DNA from: an uncultured bacterium
GTDB taxonomy: Bacteria; Hydrogenedentota; Hydrogenedentia; Hydrogenedentales; SLHB01
Direction: 5' to 3'
Assembly (NCBI GenBank): GCA_937928585.1
Contig: CALEZK010000558.1
Coordinates: 1 to 14,145 of the forward strand
DNA length: 14,145 nt
A program made the position numbers and the translations under genes. Positions 1 to 6,730 of this stretch are shown here, piece by piece. The notes beneath the pieces were generated by a model. The model ran no database searches, had not been told where the DNA came from, and was given only the letters and a program-made list of their open reading frames with translations. Numbering within the stretch: position 1 is the first letter of the stretch; each line of letters begins with the position of its first letter.

Positions 1-26
1 GAGTAACCTTGGGGAGCACGTTTGCC

Positions 27-1190
27 ATGCGATATTTACGACTTCTGGCGCAGTGCGCCGCGCTGATTGTGCTGGCGATGATGAGCGGATGCGCAACGAC
101 CACGAAGCTTGCCGAGTCCGCGGTGCCATCTCCCCTTGCCGCGGAAAAAGGGATACCAAGCGCCGACGGCACGATTACCTGGTTTGATGGGCTCGATATC
201 GGGACGGAAGGCCAGGGTTGGGACGAAGGGTTGGATAAACCTTATGACCGGTTCCCGGCAAGCGCGGAAGGCAAAGTGCCTGATCCTGTTTGGGGACTCT
301 CGCGCCACTCTGCGGGGATCAATATTCGCTTTGTTACCGATTCGCCATCGATTTCTGTGCGTTGGTCGCTGCGTAATGGAAGCCTCGCGCTCACGCATAT
401 GCCCGCGACTGGCGTCAGCGGCGTGGACTTGTATGTGAAACATGAAGGCCGTTGGGGATGGCTGGCCACGGGTTTCCCGGAGAAAGAGAAGGACAACGAG
501 AGCCTGCTGGTCTCCAAGGTACCGGAGGGCAAACACGAGTATCGGATATACCTTCCACTTTACAACGGAACGGAGCGCATTGAAATTGGGGTGAAAACAG
601 GATCGTTTCTCGCGGCGGGACCGGCGTACCCGGATGATCGCGCGAAGCCGATGCTGTTTTGGGGGTCTTCGATACTGCAAGGGGCCTGTGCGTCACGCAC
701 GGGAATGGCGTACCCATCGATCATCGGCAGGCAGTTGGAGCGGCCTGTGATCAATCTCGGCTTTTCGGGAAACGGATTAATGGATCCGCCGATTGTGGAG
801 ATGATTGCCCAGCTGGATGTATCGGTGTATGTGATTGACTGTTGTCCGAACATGACGCCGGAACTGGTGACCGAGCGAACAGAGCCATTGGTCCGTACGT
901 TGCGCGCCGCGCGTCCGGATACGCCGATTGTGCTGGTGGAGAATGTGCCATACGAGCAGGGATGGTTTCTTCCTGCCAGCAAGTCAAACTATGAAGGCAA
1001 GAACAAGGCGCTGCGCGCGGCATTTGATCGGTTGCGCGCGGCGGGCGTTCGCGATCTGCATTACATCCCGTGCGACGGCATGTTTGGCGACGACACGGAG
1101 GCGACGGTTGATGGCGTCCACCCGAACGACCTCGGGTTTGCGCGCATGGCCGAGGTCATCGGCAAACCGTTGGCGCGTATCCTGCGGTGA
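27..1190 (+). CDS. SGNH/GDSL-family hydrolase lipoprotein (probable carbohydrate or acyl esterase)
   Basis: This 387-residue protein is predicted to be an exported, lipid-anchored esterase. It starts with basic residues and a hydrophobic stretch ending in MSGC, a lipobox with Cys22 as the likely lipidated residue. The N-terminal half (about 45-200) is a beta-rich module as in SsfX3-like esterases. The SGNH domain follows: FWGSS with Ser215 as nucleophile, NLGFSGNG as block II, a CCPNM stretch as block III, and DGVHPND with Asp362 and His365 as the rest of the triad. I chose ATG 27 because the signal peptide begins there and GGGGAG lies at 11-16; an in-frame TTG at 9 and an open frame to the window edge exist but add nothing sensible. 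Substrate is unknown; members often deacylate polysaccharides. The family call is firm, the substrate is not. Confidence 0.88.
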   Translation: MRYLRLLAQCAALIVLAMMSGCATTTKLAESAVPSPLAAEKGIPSADGTITWFDGLDIGTEGQGWDEGLDKPYDRFPASAEGKVPDPVWGLSRHSAGINIRFVTDSPSISVRWSLRNGSLALTHMPATGVSGVDLYVKHEGRWGWLATGFPEKEKDNESLLVSKVPEGKHEYRIYLPLYNGTERIEIGVKTGSFLAAGPAYPDDRAKPMLFWGSSILQGACASRTGMAYPSIIGRQLERPVINLGFSGNGLMDPPIVEMIAQLDVSVYVIDCCPNMTPELVTERTEPLVRTLRAARPDTPIVLVENVPYEQGWFLPASKSNYEGKNKALRAAFDRLRAAGVRDLHYIPCDGMFGDDTEATVDGVHPNDLGFARMAEVIGKPLARILR

Positions 1191-1197
1191 TTGGCCT

Positions 1198-1266
1198 TCA
1201 GAGAATCGGGATGATGAAGATCGAAAGGAAGAGGTAGTACAAGAAGGCCCAGAGCAATACGGTCAT
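1198..1266 (-). CDS. 22-residue hydrophobic small protein, single membrane segment
   Basis: This is a tiny open reading frame reading MTVLLWAFLYYLFLSIFIIP followed by IL and a TGA stop. Nearly every residue is hydrophobic or aromatic, so it would form one membrane helix with almost no soluble tail. It begins 24 bases after the DUF1080 stop on the same strand and has a strong Shine-Dalgarno-like sequence, AAAGGGGA at 1273-1280, seven bases from the ATG. Its stop is seven bases from the stop of the converging hydrolase gene. I do not recognise the sequence. It could be a membrane microprotein co-expressed with the DUF1080 lipoprotein. It could also be a chance frame, but the ribosome binding site argues for translation. 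Confidence 0.5.
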   Translation of the reverse strand: MTVLLWAFLYYLFLSIFIIPIL

Positions 1267-1272
1267 TTGTGG

Positions 1273-1280
1273 TCCCCTTT
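1273..1280 (-). promoter_or_regulatory. Ribosome binding site of the 22-residue small gene
   Basis: Read on the minus strand this is AAAGGGGA, with its G run seven bases upstream of the ATG at 1266. It is one of the better ribosome binding sites in the window and is the main reason for calling such a short gene. Confidence 0.5.
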
Positions 1281-1290
1281 CATGCGCGGA

Positions 1291-1989
1291 TCAGTCGAGC
1301 GTTCTGATGCGCGCGTTTCGAATCATAACATGGCCGCCGCCGCGGCTGAGTTCCTGAAAGCCAATATGCCCCGAGCGCGGACGTTCGCGCAACGATGGCG
1401 CGGCTTCGCCATTGTGACGCCGAATCGGATCCGTCTTCGTGTCGAGATCGATTTGCTGCACTTCGACGGCATTCAACGTTACGGTAATGCGCGAACCCTC
1501 GGCGCGAATGATGTACGCGTTCCAATCGGTGGGCTTATAGACCTGTTCAATCGGCGCCGACGCTTTGTAGATTGCTCCACTTAACGCATCCGGTGCGTCG
1601 CGCCCCTCGTTGTAGCGCGGGTCCACCATTTGGATTTCGAGTCCATCGAATGCCGGGTCTCCTGCATCCGGGAAACGAATACCACAGCCGCTGTTGCCAC
1701 GTTCGCCGAGTTTCCACTCGAAGGCGAGCTCGAAATCGCCGTACGTTGCCTCGGATACCAGCCATGTGCCTCGCGGGTTGGAGCCGTGCAGGACACCGTC
1801 CGCGTCGACTTTCCATTGCGCTTCGGACGGCGCGGGTTTGCTTACATCGTCCCAAGCGCGAACAACCCATCCTTCGGGAACTCCCGAATCGGGAAACAAC
1901 GGAGTCCAACTAGCATGATCCGCAGCGTGGTGGGCACAGGCGCTTGCGAGCGCGAGTATCAGTGCGGCGGGCTTCAGGAGTTTGGGCAT
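1291..1989 (-). CDS. DUF1080 (3-keto-disaccharide hydrolase-type) secreted lipoprotein
   Basis: This 232-residue protein is predicted to be exported. A hydrophobic leader ends in LASAC, so Cys18 is a likely lipidation site, although Ala at -3 is weaker than the usual Leu. The rest matches the DUF1080 fold, a concanavalin-like beta-sandwich: a TPLFPDSG start, a GNSGCGIRFPDAG turn, a GLEIQMVD strand, SGAIYKASAP, a WNAYIIRAEG stretch, then RSGHIGFQ and a closing strand VMIRNARIRTL. Some family members hydrolyse 3-keto-glycosides and others bind carbohydrate; which applies here cannot be read from the sequence. The ATG at 1989 sits behind a modest purine stretch, and a plausible promoter lies at 2026-2055. 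A 22-residue gene follows it closely. Family confidence is high, function low. Confidence 0.88.
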   Translation of the reverse strand: MPKLLKPAALILALASACAHHAADHASWTPLFPDSGVPEGWVVRAWDDVSKPAPSEAQWKVDADGVLHGSNPRGTWLVSEATYGDFELAFEWKLGERGNSGCGIRFPDAGDPAFDGLEIQMVDPRYNEGRDAPDALSGAIYKASAPIEQVYKPTDWNAYIIRAEGSRITVTLNAVEVQQIDLDTKTDPIRRHNGEAAPSLRERPRSGHIGFQELSRGGGHVMIRNARIRTLD

Positions 1990-2025
1990 GATTCGCTTTC
2001 ACGATTGGCGTTACGGTTTGGCGCT

Positions 2026-2055
2026 ATCGTAATGGAAGGGCACGAAACATGCCAA
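2026..2055 (-). promoter_or_regulatory. Putative sigma-70 promoter for the DUF1080 gene
   Basis: On the minus strand TTGGCA (2050-2055) is followed by an 18-base spacer and TACGAT (2026-2031). These match the -35 consensus at five of six positions and the -10 at four of six. Transcription would start near 2019, leaving a leader of about 30 bases before the ATG at 1989. The region 1990-2103 holds no other gene and no clear terminator for the upstream repressor gene. Confidence 0.4.
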
Positions 2056-2103
2056 GATGCACGTTGGACTCGTTGCGGGCAGGGATGCCGCGGCCTCACG
2101 ACT

Positions 2104-3042
2104 TCAGCTTGTTGTAGTGACCAGATTTACCTGCTGCCGCAAGGCTTCGAGCGCGGCACGAAATTCTTCCAGGTTGTTGCACAGGGTGCCGCGCATGTCG
2201 CTGACCTGTTTTGCGTAGGCGTGTGCACAACGACCGCCGACAAATACCGCGACATCGCGCGGGAGGTGTTTTGCGAGAAAGGCGAGTTCCGCGGTGACAA
2301 CCGGATCATTTGCGGGATAGACAATGCTGAGCGCGAGCGCGACGGCTCGGCTGGCGCTTACCGCCGCAACGATATCTTCGCAAGGCAGGTTTGGCCCGAG
2401 ATACACGTCGCGCCATCCGTCCGTACACGCCGACAACGACGCCATCAAGGCGCCAATTTCATGGGTCTGACCCGATGGTGTCGTAATCACAATTGCAGGC
2501 GCGGCACTGTGGGGCCGGTGCGTCGCCCTGCGCCCGGCGAGAAACGAACGGACAGTGTCCGTTGCGAGGTGTTCGTTTGCCACCCGGAGAGCCCCTTCGC
2601 GCCACATGGTGCCGACGTACTCCATCAGAGGACCGATAACGCTATTCAAGAGATCCGGCGTGCTCATCGCAACGCTCGCGCGTCCGAGCGCTGCGTCCAG
2701 TGCATCGCCATCCATCTGGGAGACTGCCTCTTTGCAGTCGGCGAGAATATTTAACGCCGTGTTTTCGCTCGGGCTTGCGGATGATTGGCCTGTAACGAGC
2801 TTGCGCAGTTCGTCCATGGAGCAATTCGCGATTTGACCGATACTGTGCCCTTCGAGCGTGGCGCGGCGCAGCAAGGTGAGCCTTTGCACATCACCTTCGG
2901 AATACAGCCGTCGATTTGTCCCTGTTCTTGGCGGAGCGACTGCGCCGTAGCGCCGCTCCCACACGCGGATCACATGAGGCGAAAGAGCCGTGCGTTGAAC
3001 GACTACGCGCATGGGGAACAGCGGAGTTTCATCAATTGCCAT
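2104..3042 (-). CDS. carH: CarH/LitR-type MerR repressor with B12-binding photosensor domain
   Basis: This 312-residue regulator has a MerR winged helix at about residues 11-72 (SPHVIRVWERRYG, then RRLYSEGDVQRL) and a cobalamin-binding half. Residues 147-158 give W, nine residues, EH: the helix-bundle signature of CarH/LitR that caps the adenosyl group. The B12 fold follows with QTHEIG at 192-197 (His194 as probable lower cobalt ligand), exactly 41 residues to SIV, then about 27 to GG. Known relatives are AdoCbl-bound tetramers that repress carotenoid genes in the dark and fall apart in light. Placement divergent from crtB fits. Two oddities: Gln192 replaces the usual acidic residue, and Arg148 follows the Trp where Thermus CarH has the His that binds cobalt after illumination. 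The ATG at 3042 lacks a visible ribosome binding site. Confidence 0.9.
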   Translation of the reverse strand: MAIDETPLFPMRVVVQRTALSPHVIRVWERRYGAVAPPRTGTNRRLYSEGDVQRLTLLRRATLEGHSIGQIANCSMDELRKLVTGQSSASPSENTALNILADCKEAVSQMDGDALDAALGRASVAMSTPDLLNSVIGPLMEYVGTMWREGALRVANEHLATDTVRSFLAGRRATHRPHSAAPAIVITTPSGQTHEIGALMASLSACTDGWRDVYLGPNLPCEDIVAAVSASRAVALALSIVYPANDPVVTAELAFLAKHLPRDVAVFVGGRCAHAYAKQVSDMRGTLCNNLEEFRAALEALRQQVNLVTTTS

Positions 3043-3065
3043 GCGAGAGAGGATATCACAGCGTC

Positions 3066-3096
3066 TATATATTGTCTAGACTATTTTTTATTAGAA
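3066..3096 (-). promoter_or_regulatory. Putative repressor-gene promoter
   Basis: On the minus strand a TATATA-like -10 (3066-3071) lies 24 or more bases upstream of the ATG at 3042, and a weak -35 (TTCTAA, 3091-3096) lies above it at a 17-19 base spacing, depending on which overlapping -10 is chosen. The spacer carries TCTAGACAA, the same element as in the crtB promoter. The predicted leader is under 20 bases and has no Shine-Dalgarno sequence. The -35 is poor, so confidence is limited. Confidence 0.35.
3072..3080 (-). promoter_or_regulatory. Candidate repressor operator, site 1 (TCTAGACAA)
   Basis: Minus-strand TCTAGACAA, lying over the palindrome GTCTAGAC (3074-3081), occurs in the spacer of the putative repressor promoter. 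An identical 9-mer in the opposite orientation lies at 3187-3195, so each copy has the same orientation relative to its own promoter. CarH-type repressors are known to bind over core promoter elements. Assignment to this repressor is inferred. Confidence 0.45.
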
Positions 3097-3177
3097 CACC
3101 CCCAGCGGACATACATAATGTCTCTTTTGTATGATATTTATTCGTTTTGCCTGGTCAAATGGCCAAAAAACCTTTCC

Positions 3178-3206
3178 TTGACATTTTCTAGACAACCGGG
3201 TAGAAT
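3178..3206 (+). promoter_or_regulatory. Sigma-70 promoter of the carotenoid operon
   Basis: TTGACA (3178-3183), a 17-base spacer and TAGAAT (3201-3206) give a perfect -35 and a five-of-six -10 at ideal spacing. It points toward crtB and should start transcription near 3213, about 240 bases before the crtB ATG. The surrounding 150 bases are clearly more AT-rich than the genes. TCTAGACAA sits within the spacer, which would let a bound repressor block RNA polymerase. Confidence 0.72.
3187..3195 (+). promoter_or_regulatory. Candidate repressor operator, site 2 (TCTAGACAA)
   Basis: This 9-mer lies wholly inside the -35/-10 spacer of the crtB promoter and is the inverted copy of the element at 3072-3080. 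Its position is what is expected of an operator for the divergent CarH-like repressor. The binding protein is inferred from context. Confidence 0.5.
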
Positions 3207-3217
3207 TATGGATATGA

Positions 3218-3243
3218 AGGGTCGATCAAAAGTGGTTGACCCT
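3218..3243 (+). promoter_or_regulatory. 5'-end stem-loop in the crtB leader
   Basis: Positions 3218-3228 pair with 3233-3243, giving an 11-base-pair stem with two G-U pairs and a four-base AAAG loop. It falls within a few bases of the predicted transcript start. Such 5' hairpins can protect mRNA from decay; as DNA it is also an inverted repeat that might be bound. Role inferred. Confidence 0.45.
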
Positions 3244-3291
3244 ACTATGGAGCCCTCTCATGGCCAACTGCTGCGGTCGGAGTCTGGTTGC

Positions 3292-3321
3292 GCAAACGGG
3301 TTTTTCCCCAACCCGTGTTGC
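3292..3321 (+). promoter_or_regulatory. Second leader hairpin
   Basis: Positions 3292-3301 pair with 3311-3321 around a nine-base loop, leaving one bulged G (3317). This gives ten base pairs including a GC-rich CGGGT/ACCCG core. No U run follows the stem, so it is not an intrinsic terminator as written. It may be part of a structured leader. Confidence 0.35.
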
Positions 3322-3373
3322 TTCCCCAAACTCCCCAAACCTCTCTCGGAGATGTCCCTCCACGCATGCAACA

Positions 3374-3397
3374 GCGCGTCCGGATGTCCGACCGCGC
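3374..3397 (+). promoter_or_regulatory. Third leader hairpin
   Basis: GCGCG (3374-3378) pairs with CGCGC (3393-3397); after a two-by-two internal loop, CGG (3381-3383) pairs with CCG (3388-3390) around a four-base loop. In GC-rich sequence this could be chance. The rest of 3244-3440 shows no convincing gene and no recognised riboswitch. Confidence 0.25.
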
Positions 3398-3441
3398 AGT
3401 GGCCGCTCTGATATGATGCGTCGGGGTGATCAACGGTGTGC

Positions 3442-3446
3442 GGAGG
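3442..3446 (+). promoter_or_regulatory. Ribosome binding site deciding the crtB start
   Basis: GGAGG lies seven bases upstream of the ATG at 3454. It supports that codon over the in-frame GTG at 3436, which would place this site inside the coding region. Confidence 0.7.
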
Positions 3447-3453
3447 TCTGCGG

Positions 3454-4476
3454 ATGAGCGTGGTGCACGCGCTGACGAGATTTCATGGCGAGAACGCGTG
3501 GGCGGAGCAGGAATGGTCCTCGCTGGAGAGCGCCATGCGGCATCGTGTCGCGCAGGTTGATACGGATCGCGTCGCTTGGCGGGTCATTGTTCGCGAGGCG
3601 CGGCGCGTGCTGAAGACCTATAGCACGAGTTTCTTCACCGTGACGCGATTTCTGCCGGCGCACAAGCGCGCGCAGGTGGAAGCCATCTATGCAGCCGTTC
3701 GGTATCCGGATGAGATAGTCGATGCGTTTTCGCTTACCGCTGAAGAGCGGCTGGATCGACTGCGGTTCTGGCGGGACAGTTACGAACGCGCGCTTTCGAT
3801 GGACGGAATACGCGCGATGGTGGCGCAAGGGGTGCCGTGTTTTGTCGCGGCATTTGTTCAGGTCGTGCGGGATGCAAAGATTCCGCCGGAACATTATCAC
3901 GCCTTTCTTGACGCGATGGAACGCGACGCCTACCCGAGACCGTTCGACACGCTGGAAGACTTGATCGATTCGTACATTTACGGAAGCGCCGTTGTTGTCG
4001 GTTATTTCCTCACGCACGTATATGACGCGTCGCATCCCTCCCAGTTTTCGCGTGCGCTGGACGCGGCACGGCACCTTGGCATTGCGCTGCAATTGACCAA
4101 TTTTATTCGCGACGTTGGCGAAGATCAGCGTCGCGGGAGGCAGTACCTTCCGTTGGATTTGGTGCGGCGCGAGGGCATCGAGGTGATGGATGCGTCGGAC
4201 ACATCGCAGCATGAAGCCATTGCACGCGTAATTCGGCACGTTGGTCACACCGCGCGAAGTCACTATCAGCGGGCGGCCGGCAATCTCGATGCGTTTTCGC
4301 CCGACAGCCGCACGGCGATCCGGGCTTGTATCGACGTCTACGGCGAGCTAAACGATCAGATACTCAACAATGCGGGCTGTGTGACGCAGCGTGCGTCGGT
4401 ACCGCTCGCGCAGAAACTGCGCGTATTACCCGCGAGCAAATACTGGCGCTTACCGCTGGCCTATCTGGGCTGGTGA
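3454..4476 (+). CDS. crtB: Phytoene synthase (squalene/phytoene synthase family)
   Basis: This 340-residue enzyme is predicted to condense two prenyl diphosphates (normally GGPP) head to head to phytoene, the committed carotenoid step. It has the family's all-helical layout: TYSTSFF at 55-61, the first Asp-rich motif DEIVD at 86-90, and the second, LTNFIRDVGEDQRRGRQYLP, with DVGED at 220-224. Both motifs are intact, so the Mg2+-diphosphate sites should work. Length is normal. The start is set by GGAGG at 3442-3446. It is the first gene of the operon and ends in a GTGA overlap with crtI. A C30 role (using farnesyl diphosphate) cannot be excluded from motifs alone, but the neighbouring CruF-type gene favours C40. 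Confidence 0.93.
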   Translation: MSVVHALTRFHGENAWAEQEWSSLESAMRHRVAQVDTDRVAWRVIVREARRVLKTYSTSFFTVTRFLPAHKRAQVEAIYAAVRYPDEIVDAFSLTAEERLDRLRFWRDSYERALSMDGIRAMVAQGVPCFVAAFVQVVRDAKIPPEHYHAFLDAMERDAYPRPFDTLEDLIDSYIYGSAVVVGYFLTHVYDASHPSQFSRALDAARHLGIALQLTNFIRDVGEDQRRGRQYLPLDLVRREGIEVMDASDTSQHEAIARVIRHVGHTARSHYQRAAGNLDAFSPDSRTAIRACIDVYGELNDQILNNAGCVTQRASVPLAQKLRVLPASKYWRLPLAYLGW

Positions 4477-5990
4477 CTACCGTGAAGGCGACCGCAACAG
4501 CACGGTCCCCCGTCGCGATCGTCGGTGCGGGACTCGGCGGACTCAGCGCGGCAATCCACTTACGCACCGCGGGTCATCCAGTCACCATCTTTGAATCGAA
4601 TGACTTGGTGGGTGGTCGTGCGAACCTGATTTGCCGTGACGGATTTCGATTCGATACCGGTCCATCGCTGCTTAATTACCCTTGGGTATTTGAAGACCTG
4701 TTTCGCGCGGCTGGCCGGTCTATGGAAGACTATGTGACCTTGTTGAAAGTGGACCCATCAGTCGGTTTTCGGTGGCCGGACGGGACATCCTTTCTGTTGT
4801 CAAGCCAATTGGACGCCTTGCTCACCGAGTGCGATCGCCTGGAGCCGGGGTCGGGGCCCAATGTGTTGGCATTCATGCGCGACGCAGCCGAAAAGTATCG
4901 CGTTGCATTCGAGAAACTGGTTAGCCACAACGCGGATACCGCTTTGGCTTGGTTCGGAAAGCTTTCGCTGCGCGAGATGGCGTGTCTGAGCGTTTGGCGT
5001 TCGCTGTACAGCGAGTTAGGGCGATTCTTTTCCAGCAGATACATTCGGGAGGCACTTGGCTCCTACGGGATGTATCTGGGTGGATCACCACATACGCTGC
5101 CCGGTTTCTTTTCGATACTGCCCTATGGTGAACTTGCGTATGGGCTTTGGCTACCGAAGGGCGGCATCTACGGGCTGGTGGAAGGAATGGCCCGTTTGGC
5201 GCGTGAATTGGGCGTAGAAATTCGCACGAACGCCAGGATTGCACAGATTCGCGCCGACCACGGCAATGTACTGGGTGTAACCCTGACAAGCGGGGAACAG
5301 ATCGATTTCCCAATTGTCGTATCGAACGTCGATTTGCCGACGACGAACACGCGCCTGCTTCAAGCGAACGGACTTGCGGCTTCCCTGAAGGCGAAAGTCG
5401 ACAAGACGCGCATGACTTGCGGTGTCATCACCTACTACTGGGGCATTCGCGGCAAGATTGACGGGCTTGGTCACCACACCATCTTTCTGCCTTCGGATTA
5501 TAAAGGCGCTTTCGACGACTTGAACGTAAACAAGCGCGTGCCGCGCGAACTGCCTTTCTATGTAAGCCTGCCGTCGGAGACCGATCCTGACCTTGCGCCG
5601 CCGGGCGACACGGCGATGTTTGTACTGGTGCCTACGCCATTGATTAGCGAGTCTGGCGTTCGCGATTGGGAGGCTGAAGCGCGGGATGTGAAAAGACGCG
5701 TGCTGGAGCGGCTTGCGGAACACGACATACACATTGACGCATCGCAAATTGTGTGTGAGGAGGTGTATACGCCGGAGGCGTGGCGCGATCGGTTTGGTCT
5801 TTACGACGGCTCTGCATTCGGCGCGGCGCACAACCTGTTTCAGGTCGGGCCGTTTCGCGATGCGAACTACTCGCGCGCGATCAGGGGACTTTATTATGTT
5901 GGGGCGAGCACCACGCCCGGAACGGGTATGCCGATGGTGGTGCTGGGTGGCAAGTTGGTTGCGGAGCGCATCCGTTCGCATGGACTATGA
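4473..5990 (+). CDS. crtI: Phytoene desaturase (CrtI family)
   Basis: This 505-residue flavoprotein should desaturate phytoene toward lycopene or a shorter polyene, working at the membrane. The Rossmann FAD motif VAIVGAGLGGLSAAIHL is at about residues 14-30, followed by GGRANL and the DTGPSLL segment. The C-terminal family signature GLYYVGASTTPGTGMPMVVL and GGKLVAERI are present. I place the start at GTG 4473, overlapping the crtB stop as GTGA; a GTG at 4482 is the alternative, and both leave a short tail before the FAD motif. The frame stays open far upstream inside crtB, but nothing there resembles the family. How many double bonds it adds cannot be read from sequence. It overlaps the next gene by 11 bases, which suggests translational coupling. 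Confidence 0.92.
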   Translation: MTTVKATATARSPVAIVGAGLGGLSAAIHLRTAGHPVTIFESNDLVGGRANLICRDGFRFDTGPSLLNYPWVFEDLFRAAGRSMEDYVTLLKVDPSVGFRWPDGTSFLLSSQLDALLTECDRLEPGSGPNVLAFMRDAAEKYRVAFEKLVSHNADTALAWFGKLSLREMACLSVWRSLYSELGRFFSSRYIREALGSYGMYLGGSPHTLPGFFSILPYGELAYGLWLPKGGIYGLVEGMARLARELGVEIRTNARIAQIRADHGNVLGVTLTSGEQIDFPIVVSNVDLPTTNTRLLQANGLAASLKAKVDKTRMTCGVITYYWGIRGKIDGLGHHTIFLPSDYKGAFDDLNVNKRVPRELPFYVSLPSETDPDLAPPGDTAMFVLVPTPLISESGVRDWEAEARDVKRRVLERLAEHDIHIDASQIVCEEVYTPEAWRDRFGLYDGSAFGAAHNLFQVGPFRDANYSRAIRGLYYVGASTTPGTGMPMVVLGGKLVAERIRSHGL

Positions 5991-6720
5991 GCGTACAGGC
6001 AAGGGGAAACGCGTGTTTCTCGGGATCCACGGTTGGGCGGGCAACCACCGAACCTTTCGCCCACTGTTGACCAACCTGCCTGAAGACGTTTCCTTTTACG
6101 CAGTCGATTTGCCTGGGTACGGGACGGGAGACAACCCTGAGCAGTGGGACATGGCGGAGGTCGCTAAGAGGCTGTCGGAAACCATCCAGGAGATTAGCGA
6201 AAATCCGGTAACCATTGTCGGGTATTGCGGCGGAAGCAATCTGGGGGTCATGGCTGCGGCGCTGGTGCCGGGCAAGGTGGAACGGCTGGTATTCATCGAC
6301 CCATTTGCCTATATGCCATGGTATTTTCGCATCTTTACCTGGGGCGAATTTGGCCGCCGCGCATACTTCAGCACCTTTGCAAGCGCGCGCGGAAGAAAAC
6401 TTACCAATTCCGCGCTGAAGAGCAAGCGCACCGGCGATACCGACCTGACGCGCTCGTTCGAAGCGGTCGATCATGAACTGATGTTGCGGGTGCTCCGCGG
6501 TTTTTCGAGCTTCCCTTCGTATGCTACGTTCGCTACGGTAAAGACTGAGGTAGACTTAGCATATGGGGAACGATCCTTCAAAGCCGTCAAGCGGGGCGTC
6601 CAGATGTGGAAAAAAATCTGGCCGCACGCGCGTGTGCATGAACTTCCCGGGGCGGGGCATAGCCCGATTCACGAGGCGACCGGACAGTTGCGCCAAATCC
6701 TGTTTGGCGCGACTGCGTAA
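5980..6720 (+). CDS. Alpha/beta-hydrolase-fold protein with a Cys nucleophile position
   Basis: This 246-residue protein has a plain alpha/beta-hydrolase layout. HGWAGNHRTF (17-26) is the oxyanion loop, DLPGYGTG (43-50) the next conserved turn, and VGYCGGSNLG (80-89) the nucleophile elbow. In that elbow Cys83, not Ser, takes the catalytic position. His227 in GAGHSPIHE is where the catalytic His belongs. The usual GEKD acid is GERS (196-199), so the standard Asp is missing; Asp107 after strand 6 or Asp192 could stand in. The ATG overlaps the crtI stop by 11 bases. Context suggests work on a carotenoid or on a sugar or acyl group attached to it, perhaps as thioesterase, lactonase or acyl-transfer enzyme, but this is a guess. 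Fold call is firm, reaction unknown. Confidence 0.82.
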   Translation: MDYERTGKGKRVFLGIHGWAGNHRTFRPLLTNLPEDVSFYAVDLPGYGTGDNPEQWDMAEVAKRLSETIQEISENPVTIVGYCGGSNLGVMAAALVPGKVERLVFIDPFAYMPWYFRIFTWGEFGRRAYFSTFASARGRKLTNSALKSKRTGDTDLTRSFEAVDHELMLRVLRGFSSFPSYATFATVKTEVDLAYGERSFKAVKRGVQMWKKIWPHARVHELPGAGHSPIHEATGQLRQILFGATA

Positions 6721-6730
6721 GGGGCTCGCC

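Noticed and set aside
3113..3121. Near-palindrome ACATAATGT between the divergent promoters as another operator
   Set aside because: Short, AT-rich and unrepeated; no second copy or placement over a promoter element supports it.
3208..3411. A possible 67-codon upstream frame in the crtB leader
   Set aside because: Its first ATG lies upstream of the predicted transcript start, it has no ribosome binding site, and the Cys/Pro/Ser-rich product resembles translated hairpins.
3213..3453. A cobalamin riboswitch in the leader, suggested by the B12-dependent regulator
   Set aside because: I could not find a B12-box-like core or the expected arrangement; the stems present are simple hairpins.
3436..3453. 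GTG 3436 as the crtB start
   Set aside because: The GGAGG at 3442-3446 is correctly spaced for ATG 3454 and would lie inside the gene if GTG were used.
3430..4263. A 277-codon minus-strand open frame opposite crtB
   Set aside because: It is antisense to a fully motif-supported phytoene synthase and reads as compositional shadow.
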